In this document: positions 21,660 to 34,446 of the stretch, piece after piece
How the letters are laid out: each line of letters opens with the position of its first letter
How positions within the stretch are numbered: the first letter of the stretch is position 1
Source of the DNA: Metaphire vulgaris
Lineage: Eukaryota > Annelida > Clitellata > Crassiclitellata > Megascolecidae
Length of the DNA: 64,000 nt
NCBI GenBank assembly: GCA_018105865.1
Contig: CM030834.1
Location: forward strand, 21,501,922 to 21,565,921
Reading direction: 5' to 3'
Program-made: the position numbers and the translations under genes
The notes under the pieces: model-generated
What the model was told of the DNA's origin: nothing
Databases searched by the model: none
Seen by the model: only the letters and a program-made list of their open reading frames with translations

Positions 21660-21870
21660 ATTTATTCGATTCTAATCTAATCTAATCTGATCCTAAACTT
21701 CTATAGCGCCGCTTCATAATGCACAGGAGCATCAACCGATATCGGACACACCAAATCCAAACCATGAAGGATCCAGGTCGAATCCAGTCCAGGGTATCCG
21801 GCCGGACAAATCGGGTGACAGCCTATGGCGGATAAGCCAGGTCAAAACGATGGAGTTTTAAACTTGTTCT
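21660..21870. repeat. SINE-tail-like repeat
   Basis: ACTTCTATAGCGCCGCTTCA at the left matches the TATAGCGCCGC word at 39951 and related tails. The body has no coding signal. Confidence 0.4.
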
Positions 21871-21931
21871 AAAAATCTGCGATGAATTTGCAAAATAATA
21901 GAAACTAATAGAAACGGTTTCTATGCTATAC

Positions 21932-22210
21932 TGTAAGCGTCACCGTTTCTCAGTCGTCGACCGTCTTCGCCTTGAATCAATCGGACGCCGTGGTGTTTGT
22001 CGTCGCGACAACCGGTTCCCTCCCCTCCGCTGCCGCCGCTGTAGTCAACGGAGCGTGGCGTATGAACTGTCGACGGCGGCGGCGGGGCCTGGACAGCCGC
22101 GACCGGTAACGGAGGGTAGCAGCGACCCTTGCCGCGGTCCAGCGACAGCAATCGATCCTGGAGCGACCGACGCGCTCTTCGCTCCTTCTTCAGTTTTCTC
22201 TGAAGAAATA
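21932..22210 (-). CDS. dach: Dachshund, distal coiled-coil exon
   Basis: After acceptor GTTGTTTTCAG the frame reads VFLQRKLKKERRARRSLQ. It corresponds to the KRLKKEKKAKRKLQ segment of the Dachbox-C coiled coil that binds Eya-type partners. The frame stays open for 95 more codons in GC-rich DNA, with a proline/glycine-rich part (PPPPSTVH, SGGSGGEG). Three ends are possible: donor TTACA|GTATAG at 21932 (phase 1, chosen), a weak donor at 22127, or read-through to a TAG at 21921. The vertebrate continuation FETKRREQ is not visible, so the C-terminal half of the coil has diverged or is encoded elsewhere. Confidence 0.8.
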
Positions 22211-22326
22211 CTGAAAACAACGAACGGGTGGAGAATAAATAATACTTGAAGACATGTTTTCTACTAAAGGTCACTACAGGGAGAAGACAGAACTTCCACA
22301 GCAGATACGCCAAGAGAAAAAAGATA

Positions 22327-22410
22327 GGACGGATGAGAGAGAAAGGGAGAGAGAGAGAGAGATGGAGAGAAAGAGAGAGATAGAGAGATAGAGAGAAGAG
22401 AGAGAGAGGA
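22327..22410. repeat. Imperfect GA repeat
   Basis: GAGAGA runs with scattered substitutions lie in the short intron between the two Dachbox-C exons. Confidence 0.9.
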
Positions 22411-22635
22411 TGTGAATTTTAGGCCTAAATGCTAACATAGTATTATGGCCAAGTTTTTAAATATTGAATAATCGTTGATAATTTTAAAAAGTGGTGATAT
22501 TAACGAAATTATTGATGCTGAGGAAACTAAAAAATAGCAGGCAGTGATAATGATGGTGATGATGATGATGGTGATGACACATTTTAGCGGAACTGTTTCC
22601 TACAAGCTCTGTTTTTGGATCCATTCCATACTTAC

Positions 22636-22719
22636 CTTTCTTTCTTCTTTCTTCCATAAGTTGTTTTTCCAACAGCTCTCTCACTTCTCGCTCCTTTGCG
22701 TTCTTCATCTTCATGTCCG
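22636..22719 (-). CDS. dach: Dachshund, central coiled-coil exon
   Basis: 84 bp between acceptor TTTGCTATTTCAG and strong donor AAAG|GTAAGTATG, phase 1 on both sides. It encodes DMKMKNAKEREVRELLEKQL and MEERRKK, matching the ELKMELFRERELRETLEKQL heptads of DACH proteins. On the coding strand a CT array of about 72 bp ends 38 bp before the acceptor (22758-22830 in window coordinates). Confidence 0.93.
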
Positions 22720-22756
22720 CTGAAATAGCAAACAAACAACAAGTTAAAAGCCTTCC

Positions 22757-22757
<1 letters not shown>

Positions 22758-22830
<73 letters not shown>
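22758..22830. repeat. (GA)n array upstream of a dachshund acceptor
   Basis: About 36 GA units; on the dachshund strand this is a CT array just upstream of the 22719 acceptor. Confidence 0.97.
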
Positions 22831-22832
<2 letters not shown>

Positions 22833-23627
22833 AGACAGACAGACACCCGAATTCTGTTGTGAAACTGATGATGGACTTATAATGCTATGGCTTTGCTCGG
22901 TCGTCTACTCATCGGTATTTCCATTTTTCCATCTTCATTCTTGTTGTTCGCGTTCTGCTGTTCTCACAACGGCGTATATAACAATGTAGAATCAACTTTT
23001 TAAAGTTTTCTCATTACAGCAACAAAATTTCTAATAATTAATTTATTACCATCGCCCTATATATAGATGACGATTTCGTCGCTAAAAACTGATTAGTTAT
23101 AATAACGAGACTACTTTTCAAATTTTGACAGTTGCATGAGACTCGTGCTGTAGCCTCAAAAGTTTCACTTTGAATAATAAAAATAAAAATGAAATAAAAC
23201 CTAATAATAATAACAACTATCAATTGGAAATAACCAATTCAATAGGAACAGACGAATATATTGAAGCCATCAGAGCGAGAATAACATATAAGCCCTATAG
23301 GCCTACACTGTAAATCAAAAATATCAATTTATTCTTAGCTTCACTCTAACAACTGAAAATGCCTTTACGTTCCAATACTCAATGTTCGTCGCTAAACGCT
23401 GTTTGGAACACGCTGTTAAACTGATTTTTTCCCGAAACGTCAATTAGTGAAGAAGTCGGGATTGAGTCAAAAAATGAAATTATCGCAACTTTCCTTCTTC
23501 TGCCTCGACTGCTGCTACTGCATAACCTCTACAACCCATGGCGCAGGTAGCAATGGGTGACAACTGCTGTACCTAACGTATTTTCGAACTCTAAGATAAA
23601 TTATTGCCCTTTACCAGAACCCTTGTG

Positions 23628-23628
<1 letters not shown>

Positions 23629-23672
<44 letters not shown>
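23629..23672. repeat. (TA)n(TG)n array
   Basis: A short TA run passes directly into TG repeats and back to TA in the 22.7-29.6 kb dachshund intron. Confidence 0.95.
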
Positions 23673-24661
23673 GCTTGTCCACTCTTCCTCTGTCTTCACC
23701 TGTCTTTCCTGTCTTGTCTGTCTTCCTGTTCTGTCTGTCTGTCCTGCGCATCTTTCGTCTGTCTTCCATCTGTCTTCCATCTCCCCCCCCCTCCCCCGAC
23801 AATAGCGACAAAAGGCCATCTCTTGCGGAAGAAAGAGACGCGAAGACAGATGGTAAATTTGACAGCGTTGAGGCGATTATGATCTACAATCGACGGCCAC
23901 GACCCATGGCAGATTATTAACTCTGGCAAACGGCGGACGTGCGCATCAGCACCAAAGGAAGACAAATTCGACGATTATCAATCACCCGACAAGAGGATTC
24001 GAAGGAGAAATAAAGAAAAAGTTCGTCGTTAGGGGGCGCGAGCGCGATTCATCTTTTCGCAGCTCCCTCTTGCCCCCCATCTGTTGGATGGCGATCTGCC
24101 CCCACCCCCACCCCACCAGCCCACCGCTTTATCGTGGAAAGCTGGCGTGTCGATGTTGTTCGATATACTTTGGAGTCAATATAATATAGGCGGGTGATGA
24201 AGAAAAATGCACTTGAAGATACAGGGTATCTATATTTTATTACGGAATATTTCGCCTTAGATGTACAGTATAGGCTACAGCGGTGTTGGTTTTTGACGTA
24301 CAGTATTCTAAACGTCTATATGCTAACGGTCCTACGTACTATGTTCTTATAGTACTATTATAGTACATGAGAAACTTCAACACTACGAAGGTCGCCTCGG
24401 TTGTTGCAGACTTCAGAATATATCGTTATTGATACGATTGGATTCTCTCTCCTGAGTAGCCTATACTTATGCAACGACGATTTAATGTTGTCTAAATATT
24501 TGTCGTCTGTATACAGTAAATTGTCAGCAACAAAATGTAGACGTCTACAGTAGGCCTAAGCCGGAAAGACTAAAACCGCTGATGATAATAATAATAATAT
24601 TAATTTGAGTGGTCGCGGTTTAGACTTCGCGAATATTCTCTCGGTCAACAACCAAAATCAG

Positions 24662-24662
<1 letters not shown>

Positions 24663-24729
<67 letters not shown>
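24663..24729. repeat. (TC)n array
   Basis: About 33 TC units in the same dachshund intron, followed at 24781 by a short TA run. Confidence 0.97.
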
Positions 24730-24731
<2 letters not shown>

Positions 24732-25539
24732 ACAGATTTACACGACCACTTGAATCGCAAATACCTTTAACTCAATTCGCATATATATATATATATATAT
24801 ACCTACTGTAAAGGTCGATTGCACAGATAAGACGATAAATATACGATTCGGATCAACCGTCCTGTATATCTTGTATCTATATCTCTCTGTCTTTATCTCT
24901 TCTTGTCATGTCTTGTCGGTTCGAGAAGACTCGCAAATAATCGGGCAGCGAAGAGCCTCAAACCGGTGAATTACAACTTTGGGACAGCTTTGATCTCTGC
25001 TAGTTGACTTTTACAATTGCTTTATCGCATTAAATTTGTCTTACTCCTACGTTCACGAGCGTCTCATACGAGCGTCTCCTGCGATCCGATTAGACTAAGA
25101 TAAGTCGAGAGGTTTTGGAGAAAGAAGGTTTTAGAGACGCTGTAAAATTACTCGTTTAAAAAAATAATAAACAAATTTCTCAGACGCACCGCCGTATACG
25201 ACAAAGCGTTCCTTTCTTAAAAAGATAAAGTCTATAAATTACCATACTAATTAACCTGATCCTCTCTCTCTCATACACATTCTCTGCTGAACTCTGCAAA
25301 CTACATGTAAAACAATTGAACAATATTCTGCTTAATAACTAGGGAAGCTTACACTGTACGTCTTAGGTCGTTCAAAGTACAGTATATCTTAAGTTTGATA
25401 TATCTTTATCAGAACTAATTTGCAGTGCCTTAAATTATTTTTAAATTTTCTCAGAATTATGCGTCGAAATTGGGCTGCTATAGCGCCGTCAGCTCAGAGT
25501 CGCCTTGCTGTGCTCATTCTTCACTCGTGAGTTTTCTAA

Positions 25540-26540
25540 AGGAAATTCGAGCGCGGGGCCGGGGCGTTCGAATTTCGCTTAGAGAACTCGCATGCGAATG
25601 AAGAATGACATCTTATCTTTCGTCGGCAATGATCAGCGTCGTCGCCCGACCGAGCGCGATCTTCATCCGCGCCCGTCGGCAATTTCTCGCCAAACCGCTC
25701 ACCGCCAACCGCCGACGTATCCTCGGATATATATCCCCGCGTCACAAATCCACCCAAAACACCCGACAGTCCGGCCATCCGTACATGTCCCACCCGCTCC
25801 CGTTCGAACCGCATGTGCTGCGCCTCCTCGTCTTCTTCTGTCTGTCCGCGACTCCGCGCACGCCGTTGCACGTCAAAGGATCCGTTGAAATATGGAATAC
25901 GATTTCCATCAGTTCGGCAAGACTGCAGATGGACGCTGGAATTGCAATTTCCAAACGTCCCCCACCCCCGCTTCTTCTTCTTCTTCCCCCTCCTCCCTCC
26001 TCCTCTCTCTTCTTCTTCTTCTTCCGACATAGATCATAAACCTTACGAGCGATGGTCGTCGTCAGCGAGACATCTTTGGGGAATCGTCAAATCCGACAAT
26101 CATCATTTCGTCCCACCGCTGGAACCGCCGGCTTCTGGATGGAGCGGGGAGGGGGAGGTGAGGGGGCGGGGGCAGAGGCAGAGGCAGACAGACAGACTCG
26201 ACCGAACGGACGGACGGACGTGGACGGATACAAGGGACGTCGCGACGAGGCATCGTGGTTCTCCGTGTGTCCTCCCCAGTCGGAGACGGTGGTCGTCGGC
26301 CTGGATGGCGACGGCGGCGGCGGCAGTAGTAGCGTCCTCGACCGAAACGTTTGACGGTCGGGAGTCGGTCGAGCCATGAAGGGACTGGGGCGCAGAGGGG
26401 CGGCGGAGGCGGCGGCGGCATAGGAGCATCATGCCCAATGAGCGACCGACGCCCATGGAAGAGACAAGAAGGAAGAGGAGGAGGAGGAGGAGGGGGAGGG
26501 GAGCGGGGAGAGGTGGGAGTGGGGAGGGGAGGACTGAACG
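25540..26540. other. CpG-rich island inside a dachshund intron
   Basis: About 1 kb of markedly GC- and CpG-rich DNA lies inside an otherwise AT-rich intron. Several long open frames exist on both strands (for example 25605-26039 plus and 26103-26873 minus). None has recognisable domains; they reflect the lack of AT-rich stops. It may be a regulatory island or an internal promoter. Confidence 0.45.
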
Positions 26541-26652
26541 CTCTTGATTGAGAGATACAAATGTTTCGATGCTTCGCTTGTAATTCCGCGCCGGCGTTAT
26601 GACGAATAGGTCTTTATATTTCTCATCAATGCCATCCGCGCATGTAAATCTT

Positions 26653-26658
<6 letters not shown>

Positions 26659-26706
<48 letters not shown>

Positions 26707-26902
26707 AGCCTCGTCATTATTTTTGCCAAGACACGAGAGAAAGAGAAAGAGAAAGAGAAAGAAAAAGAGGAAGAGAAGGAGTAGGAATAAGAAGAAAAAA
26801 GAGGAAGACGAAATAGAGGAAGGACAAGTTTCTGCGGATTGATCGCGCGATGTCGTATATAAATCATCGGCAAACGACGCGCGCGTGAAAAGCAATACGC
26901 GA

Positions 26903-26966
<64 letters not shown>

Positions 26967-26982
26967 AGAGAGAGAGAGAGAC
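26659..26982. repeat. Inverted pair of (TC)n and (GA)n arrays
   Basis: A TC array (26659-26702) is followed about 200 bp later by a GA array (26907-26982). Together they can pair as a long hairpin. Confidence 0.95.
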
Positions 26983-27317
26983 AGACAGACAGACGCGGAG
27001 AAGGTGGATTGTTTGTAGGAGGGGCGGGGGTCCTGTCGACATGGTCGCTTCGCTGCGTCTGGTTCAACCGCAAAGATTTTGAGGTCAAAAATTTTTTCTA
27101 AGATGTGTTATTTAGTCAAATTTAGTTGTCTTTTGTTTTTGACCATGAATGACTCTTCCAAATCGCCAGTAGACAGATTAGCACTCATTAGTATAGATGT
27201 GTATTGTATAAGCAATGCATAGAACAGAAAACCTGCAATTTTTGTCTAAGTCTAGACTAAAAGTAACTTTTTCAATTCAACGTTATTAACGGTTCGATCT
27301 CTGATTTAGAGTTAAAC

Positions 27318-27340
27318 TTATTATTATTATTATTATTAAA

Positions 27341-27388
<48 letters not shown>

Positions 27389-27435
27389 GTCAGGTATTAT
27401 TATTATTATTATTATTATCATCATCATCATCATCA
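27318..27435. repeat. (TTA)n and (ATC)n compound array
   Basis: TTA units with one interruption (GTCAGG) end in ATC repeats. Confidence 0.97.
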
Positions 27436-27892
27436 AATGATGGTGAAATGACTTTAACCTGCATGTGCATACAGTAAAAGGAACTACACTTTATAGCTAA
27501 GACGACTTTTTAACTTGTCAAAAACCATTTGGAGACGCGTATTGAGAGAAAGATTAAGACGGACGAAGGCGTCAAATTGCGGTGGATTGTTTTAGAACAG
27601 GGCGGGGTCATAGGCGATACCACGAAGGTCAGAAGGTTTCAACGATGATATTCTCTCTGCATTTTGGGATATTCTGGTTCAACTATCGTTGATAAGATCG
27701 TTGTTGGACGCGTCAACCGGACTTGAAACTATAGATAGGGCTTACCAGCGTAGGTCGAATACGCACAAACCAGGGGCGTAGCCAGGATTTTGATTTGGGT
27801 TATAAATTTAGTGTACATATTGATGATATATACATATAATATATATATATGTTATATATACTGTATTATACTGATTTTTTGGTATATATATA

Positions 27893-29301
27893 TATTGTCT
27901 GGAAACACTTTGAAAATTCACACATTTTTGCAGTTTGCATGCACTTTTAAATATATATCTCTCAAAATTTCACAGTTTAGAAAATAAAGTTTCATACAAG
28001 TATATGCAAATATTCAAAAATAAAGTTAGTTTCAGGTGAAAATGCAACAATTAGCACTCAATCTACAGTGCAACGTTGAATGACAATTTAACAGAATTGT
28101 ATGAACGACAATGCTTGTCAGAACAGAAAACCATTGCAAGTTTTTGAACATCCTCCTTTGTTATTACTAAACTGATTATGGACTAAGTGCTTGCTTGTTG
28201 CAGGATGATTGAGTTTCGCTTCAATTTCAGATTTTCAATTGGGTTTTAAGTCAGGGCTATTTCCAGGCCAGGAAAGCACTGAAATCTTTTGGTTTGGAAC
28301 CATTTCATGCATTTCTTGGCTGTGTGGCAAGGAGCTCCATCTTGTTGAAAAATAAAATTTATTATCGGCCAAATCATTATTATGCAGCCAATTGGTTATT
28401 ACCTCTGCAATGTATTTATTATTATTGATATTAATAACCTATTCGTCAATCATCATCATCATAACATCATCATCATCATCATCATCATCATCATGGACGA
28501 ACATATCGACCATTGCCAAAAATTGAAATGCGTGTTTCATCGCTCCAAATAACTCTTTTCCAGTCTTCCAGAGTCCACTTTATATGCTCTTTGGCCCAAC
28601 AACTCTTTTTTTCTTTGCTGACAGTTCAAAAATGGTTTCTTTCATTTGGATTTACCCGACTATACGCGTATTGATGACGGACACTGAAAATCCTATTGAC
28701 AACACTTTGTTAATGTCCTTGGCAGAAGATTTTCTATTCTTCAAAGCAAGATTGGCGATTCTTCATCTCCGTGTTGTCACCTTCTTTCGACCTGCCAATT
28801 TGAGTTAGAACTTTTAGAGGGCGTTTCCTTATAAACTCCTGAAGCAGTGACACCTTGACCCATTTTGACAGCAATTTGGTCAAAAGGTTTCATTTCTCAG
28901 TGTAATTGATAGTTCTCTTCTTCCAGTCAAATCATTTTGGGATATTCAAAAAAATTAAAAATTTTAGAAGAAGATCATTTTTGATTTATTCTAAATATCT
29001 AAATTTCGTAAAAATAATAGCAAAAATCAATCGAAACTCATAACAATGCTATTGTGACTAACAACAACAGATTCAACAATGCATCATTTAGAAAATATGA
29101 ACAATCACAAGCACAAAATAGGTCAAATTTACTCACCAAAGGCCTGGGGCTATTTCTTGATATTTTTTGATTTAAATTATTAAAATTTCCGCCAACATTT
29201 ACATATTTATGATATTATAGAATATAATATAGAATAACAAAATTAAATGAGTTATACACCAAAAGTCACTAAAATATATACTGTTTTTTCTGGCCACTAG
29301 T
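27893..29301 (-). pseudogene. Decayed Tc1/mariner transposon with transposase relic
   Basis: The minus strand still encodes recognisable Tc1-type segments. CWAKEHIKWTLEDW and KRVIWSDETRISIFG (about 28605-28490) include the first catalytic Asp in WSDE. FQQDGAPCHTAKKCMKWF (about 28362-28305) includes the second. NSPDLKP, with IENL one frameshift later, lies near 28240. An N-terminal helix-turn-helix remnant lies near 28880 (FDQIAVKMGQG). Stops, frameshifts and an expanded ATC array at 28453-28495 break the frame. The ends are approximate: GTGGCCAGAAAA at the high-coordinate end resembles a Tc1 terminus. It is non-functional and lies in a dachshund intron. Confidence 0.85.
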
Positions 29302-29561
29302 ATATATATATATATATATACCGATATACTCCTCGGTCGGTGCGCCCATGGCACAAACTAAGAAAAAAACGACACTCGCTTTTTCTTATAGTCATGTCTC
29401 GTTATAGTTAATTTCTCGTCTTTTCGCTGTAATATGACGAGAAATTAACCAACAAAATCCTGGGAATGGGTTTTTTGAGGTGCAGGCGTCCAGGTGTACC
29501 TTCTGGATCCGCCCATGCATGTGACGGGTGCATTTGTCTGTATACGCCAGTAGGTTCATAC

Positions 29562-29789
29562 CTCTTTCGAAGGCAATCTGCTGTTCCTTCTGACACGCTC
29601 TTTCCGACGCCAGTTTGACGAGACCTTGAATGTTGACGAGAAGTGCTTCCAGGGAGGACATCTCGGCGCCGTTGGCGATGAAATATCCCGACGGAGGAGG
29701 GGTGTGGCCGGTCGCCATCTTGTCCAAGACGTCCCCGTTCAAGAGTCGTCCGCCGCTCGAAGGAAAGCGCTTGAAACTGTCCGAATCAT
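29562..29789 (-). CDS. dach: Dachshund, start of Dachbox-C
   Basis: The acceptor is TTGCCTTCGAAAG and the donor AGAG|GTATGAA, phase 1 at both ends. The exon encodes DDSDSFKRFPSSGG, then SSLEALLVNIQGLVKLASER and ACQKEQQIAFER. These align with the DACH signature SSIETLLTNIQGLLK and its EKQIQLEK extension. This is the most diagnostic exon in the window. Dachshund is a nuclear Ski/Sno-family transcription cofactor of the retinal-determination network with Six and Eya partners; this domain mediates protein contacts. Confidence 0.96.
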
Positions 29790-30344
29790 CTTTCGAAGGC
29801 AAAAAACGTAATCATTTAATTAATTCGGTCGATTTCTAAGGCAGAGAGAGAAAATGCATGGTCAATGCAGTAGCGAGTAGAGGAGGGCCGGGTAGGGCGG
29901 TGGCCCCGGGCGCTGACCAAATGGGGGGGAGGCGCCAAAATTGACTCAGCAAAAAATTTGTGTTTCTTGCTTGACAGACTTTTTTTATCCGCTTGGTCCC
30001 GGGGTGTACACTCTGGGGATTCGCCAAAATTGACTCGGGGCTACGGAGGGAATGACTTTTGGAATAGGAAGGTTTTAAGTTTAGACCTCCAAAGGCCTGA
30101 GAAGATAGTGAAGGAATTAACGGAAATGAGGATTCAGAGCTTGTTGTTTGACCATGACGTTGGCTGCGTTGGAAAGCTGGAATTGAGTTCCAAAGTTCTG
30201 GTGCGGCGTATATATGAGAAAGCGCGGTTGCAGATTTTGACAGATGACTGATTTAAAGGGCCTTGAAAGTGTGGGATGAGATGATGATCGTGTAGGTCCG
30301 GGAGGCTGAGGCGCTAGGAGTTTTCGCAGGTAGACACTGGGTTT

Positions 30345-30405
30345 GACGAATGAACTGTATGCGATGTATGTGAACTGTATGTGAACTGTATGTGAACTGT
30401 ATGCG
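30345..30405. repeat. 11-bp minisatellite
   Basis: TGTATGTGAAC-type units are repeated about four times, with GCGATCG-type variants at the ends. Confidence 0.85.
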
Positions 30406-30719
30406 ATCGTTATTATCTTGTCACGTCACTTCCAAGTACAGACGAGCACCTCTCCATAGAGAGATTACAGAGCTATCAGCTATGGAGTCAGATAAAAACG
30501 TGTCCTAAATTCAGCCGCCGAGACTTTCTCTTGCACGTGATGCTGCAGCTAAACTATTAGATCCCTCCAATCGACTTCTATAGCGGCACACAAGGACGTG
30601 AGCAAACAAGCACTCATCTCTGTCCGACGGCAGAATTATTACGATAAAATAATTACAGTTTCTCAGCATTGCTTCGGCAACTGATTGATAGCACGAAACG
30701 CACACCATGCAGAGCCATG

Positions 30720-30908
30720 CAGTGGCGGCTCTAGGATTTGGAAAGTGGGGGGCCGTTGGGGTGGCAACTTCTAATCATGGGGGAGCCAACCATTTGTTGT
30801 TTAATGTATGTAGCATTAAGTATAGGGTCCCAACTGGGGGCCACTGGGGGGCAGGCTCTCATTATGGGGGCACGGGCCCCCCCTGCCCCCCCGGTGGAGC
30901 CGCCACTG
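30720..30908. mobile_element. hAT-like MITE family CAGTGGCGGCTC, copy 2
   Basis: Perfect 8-bp target duplications GAGCCATG (30712-30719 and 30909-30916) flank ends CAGTGGCGGCTC and GGAGCCGCCACTG. It lies in the intron between the 29.6- and 33.5-kb dachshund exons. Confidence 0.93.
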
Positions 30909-30916
30909 GAGCCATG

Positions 30917-32243
30917 CAAGAAGAAATTGACGAAGGAAGAACGGTTGGACGAGTGGAGGAGTGGAGGAAAAGCGATAAATCGATTTTGAAAAGTTAAGTC
31001 GCTGGCGGTGACAGGTTCCTTTTAAATTACAAATAGTTTCCGTGTAAATCACGCACGACACGATTCTTTCCCGGCGGTTATCAAGCTGACAGCTGTCAGG
31101 CGCAAAATATATTCTCAGTCCTGCGTGCATGCAGTTGCCTTTAATTAAAACGGTCTTATAGGCTGCCTGCCTGACTGATGTACGGAGAGCGTGGTCGTAG
31201 GTACCGTACCCTCCCCCCCCACAATTTCCTCGGGACGCCCAATTCATTTGGCCGTTCGTAAAGTTTCTCGTAAAAGGCAACCCTTGAGTTACAGTCGAAA
31301 CGTGTCGTGGATTTATAGACAGCGTCTCGCCTCGCCTCGCCTTCCCTAAATCTTCGCCTGTCTCGATGTGCTGCGGATCCCTTTCCGCAGGTTCCATCTT
31401 TCGCCGATCATCCTAGTCCAGATCTAAAGCATCTGTCATTAATCTCCTCTTTCAGATATATATATATATATATACATATAATTATATATATATACGATGA
31501 CCGGCCGAAACGAATAATAACCGACAATCAGGGAATGGAAAAAGGCGGGGGAGGACGAAAGTGAGGCGGGTGTGGGGTGGGGGAAAGAACGGGCGACGCT
31601 TTTTCCGATGAACAAATGAGGTGAATCGGAGCCAAGTGGAAGGGAGAAGATCTCCGGTCAACAGACACCCTCACGAGCAGTCGAAGATATTAGGAGACCC
31701 GTGATGAAGACGAGATATCGGATGCAGATCCAATATTAAGAGGCGAAGAATAGAGACAGTCGTCGGCGACAGAAATTCGAAACAACGCAAGAAATGTCGA
31801 CAATCGTTCGGACCTGATATAGAAACTATGAAAAGACGCATAGAATATAATAGCCAACGAGTATATATATAGAAGCAACTCTATTGGAAAAAGCATGCAG
31901 AGAGAATGTGCACAACAATAGAGCACGTCAGACAGACAGACAGACAGACAGACAGACTACCAGACGAACGGACGGATGCACAGACAAAGACATATGTCAG
32001 TCAGGTCGGCGAGCAAGTAGGCAGACGAAAAGACTTTCGAAACAAAGAAAGACACGGAGTTCGAGATGCACTCTGTAAAGTGTCGTGCGTGAATGCGGAG
32101 GAAGAATGCGATGCAGGGGAATAGAAAGGAAATGCGATGAGACATGATCCGCTGACTTCCGAATATGCATTTCTATAAATGTAGCTTCGGGTTAAAAGAG
32201 TTAGACGCGCCGACACGAAGATATACATGCAGTTGTCTTCGTA

Positions 32244-32291
<48 letters not shown>

Positions 32292-32876
32292 CTTCTGTTG
32301 GTTGAAAGGATTAGCGAAATTCCATAAATGCTTTTCTGCCTTCGGCCAAACCGTTGTTCTATTATGCGGAGTCGGCGTTCTTCCTGCTTCTTGTTCCTTA
32401 TTCTTCACTGTTCATGTAGCGCCTTCATTTCGAAAAGGCGTTTCGCCTCTGTAGTCTTAAAGAAGTTCGAATTCCGTTTCGTGTCTGGCTAATTCGATTC
32501 CTGTCGAGGTTCTTATGGCAGATTTTTTGTGACCTATCTCGTTAGATCAACTTTCATTTATCATTTCACCTTTATAAGCATGTTTCTTAAATGATTCATC
32601 CAACTTGAAACAGTTTTGTCCTAGGGCCTACAGCGAGCACAGTTCAAAGTTACAGCGAGTTCCCACTTTCTGGTACAGTGAAATTTCTTTACAACGTATA
32701 CTGCACTTAGCAGGTATTCAGAATTAAGCACGCTAAACAGTGCCCCATGTACGATATATCCAATACCACCCAATACGGTAGCTCATCATATACGGGACCC
32801 TACTCTTTGGTGCGTTATAACCGAGTATGCGTTATAGCGAAGTTCTACTGTAATTCCTTTCAATTATTAATAGAAC

Positions 32877-32944
<68 letters not shown>

Positions 32945-33180
32945 TATTAGTCTGCGTTTTTTCTGGTGAGAACGAGGCTGTGCCTTTGCAAGAGGCTAAC
33001 GGTGGCGTGTGGCTAACGTTGGCTTATTCAGGTTCAATGCGCTGTTTACAATAACAACAGTCGTGCAAAGAATAACATTGGCGCCGCACTTCGTAAGTGC
33101 GATTCCCATCCGACGTTCTAAAGTTCGCGTCACAGACCAGAAGACAATCTCATGCGAACGCACGAAATTAACACACGTTT
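30917..33180. other. Dachshund intron, no exon seen
   Basis: This stretch contains a TA/ATA patch at 31458-31495, GACA repeats at 31930-31960, a TC array at 32246-32292 and a TTA array at 32878-32948. No coding segment or transposon end was recognised. Confidence 0.6.
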
Positions 33181-33195
33181 AAAACAATTACTAAA

Positions 33196-33422
<227 letters not shown>

Positions 33423-33451
33423 GGTCCCCGCGGTCGTTAAGTTGTTCCAAC

Positions 33452-33751
33452 CTGGATCATCGTAACTCCTTTCGTCGGCCGAATCGTCGTCGCTGTCCAA
33501 GCGGTCGTTTTCGTAGCGCCTCTCCTCGTTCCCACAATGCCTTTCGCCGCCGGTGCCGTCGCCGCCGTAGTATCTGACGGACGACGAGGGTCCGTATTGC
33601 CTGAAGTTCGGCCGGTCTCCGCCGCCGCCGCCGCCGCCGTTCGAAAAGTGACCGATGCCGTTCCCGAAGGCAGACGACGGCGACCTCTTCGAAAGGAGGT
33701 TAAACTGACCGGAAATAGACTGGTGACGGTCACTTGCGGCTGAACTTCCGG
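33452..33751 (-). CDS. dach: Dachshund, linker exon between the two conserved boxes
   Basis: 300 bp with acceptor GTTTGACCGCAG and donor CCAG|GTTGGA, phase 1 in and out. It encodes SASDRHQSISGQFNLLSKRS in part, a glycine run, then an acidic stretch (ENDRLDSDDDSADERSYDD). Linker sequence is poorly conserved in DACH proteins, so the identification rests on the phase chain with the 34.3- and 29.6-kb exons and on the long open frame. A role as a regulated exon is plausible because of the adjoining CA tract. Confidence 0.82.
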
Positions 33752-34206
33752 CTGCGGTCAAACGAATATACAGCGCTGCGTCATTCGAGAGAACGTGTTC
33801 TGTCGTGTGCATAACTGCATATAGGCGTAAATTTATAGTTGTCTTCTAGGCTAATTCCCACACTCTTTGAGAGGCTACCATTGGAATGGGAAAGAGTTGG
33901 GTCCCCCACCAGTTAAGGCCATACGCGTAATAAATTAGGAAATAAAATGAATTAGGAAAATAAGTAAGGGTAGGAGAGGGGTATGAGTGTCATGTTAGCT
34001 GAGACATGTTCGGATAAAAGGCTATAGATAGACTGATTATTAAGAAACTTAATGGAAATGGAGAGGGAGAAGAAGGGGCTTATTATACTGCTCTACTAAG
34101 TTTCATCTTGTTCAAAATGTTTGGCCAATTAATAATTATCAGAGTCCCAGCGCTACATGCAGATACCACTTCTAAGCGCCCTTGACTTTGCGCTATATAA
34201 ATTGTC

Positions 34207-34208
<2 letters not shown>

Positions 34209-34261
<53 letters not shown>
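34209..34261. repeat. (AAT)n after a SINE-type tail
   Basis: TTTGCGCTATATAAATTGTC immediately precedes the AAT array, which starts about 28 bp beyond the donor of the exon at 34290 on the dachshund strand. Confidence 0.95.
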
Positions 34262-34263
<2 letters not shown>

Positions 34264-34289
34264 TACAGATGCTGCGTTACATTACTGAC

Positions 34290-34415
34290 CAGACGAGTCG
34301 TGGTCGGTTCCGATGGACGGCGGTCTGCAGGCGACTGCATCGCAGGTGGACTTCTTCTGGACCTCGAGGTTCAGAGGTCGATCGAGGGAGGACAGGTCGG
34401 TCGTCTGCGAGGGCG

Positions 34416-34446
<31 letters not shown>

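Noticed and set aside
22600..22846. Histidine and serine-leucine extensions of the dachshund coiled-coil frame
   Set aside because: They are translations of the flanking ATG and CT microsatellites beyond clear splice sites.
25536..26873. Several 100-250 codon frames on both strands
   Set aside because: They lie in a CpG-rich island with few stops and contain Ser/Leu runs from TC arrays; no conserved motif or splice pairing.
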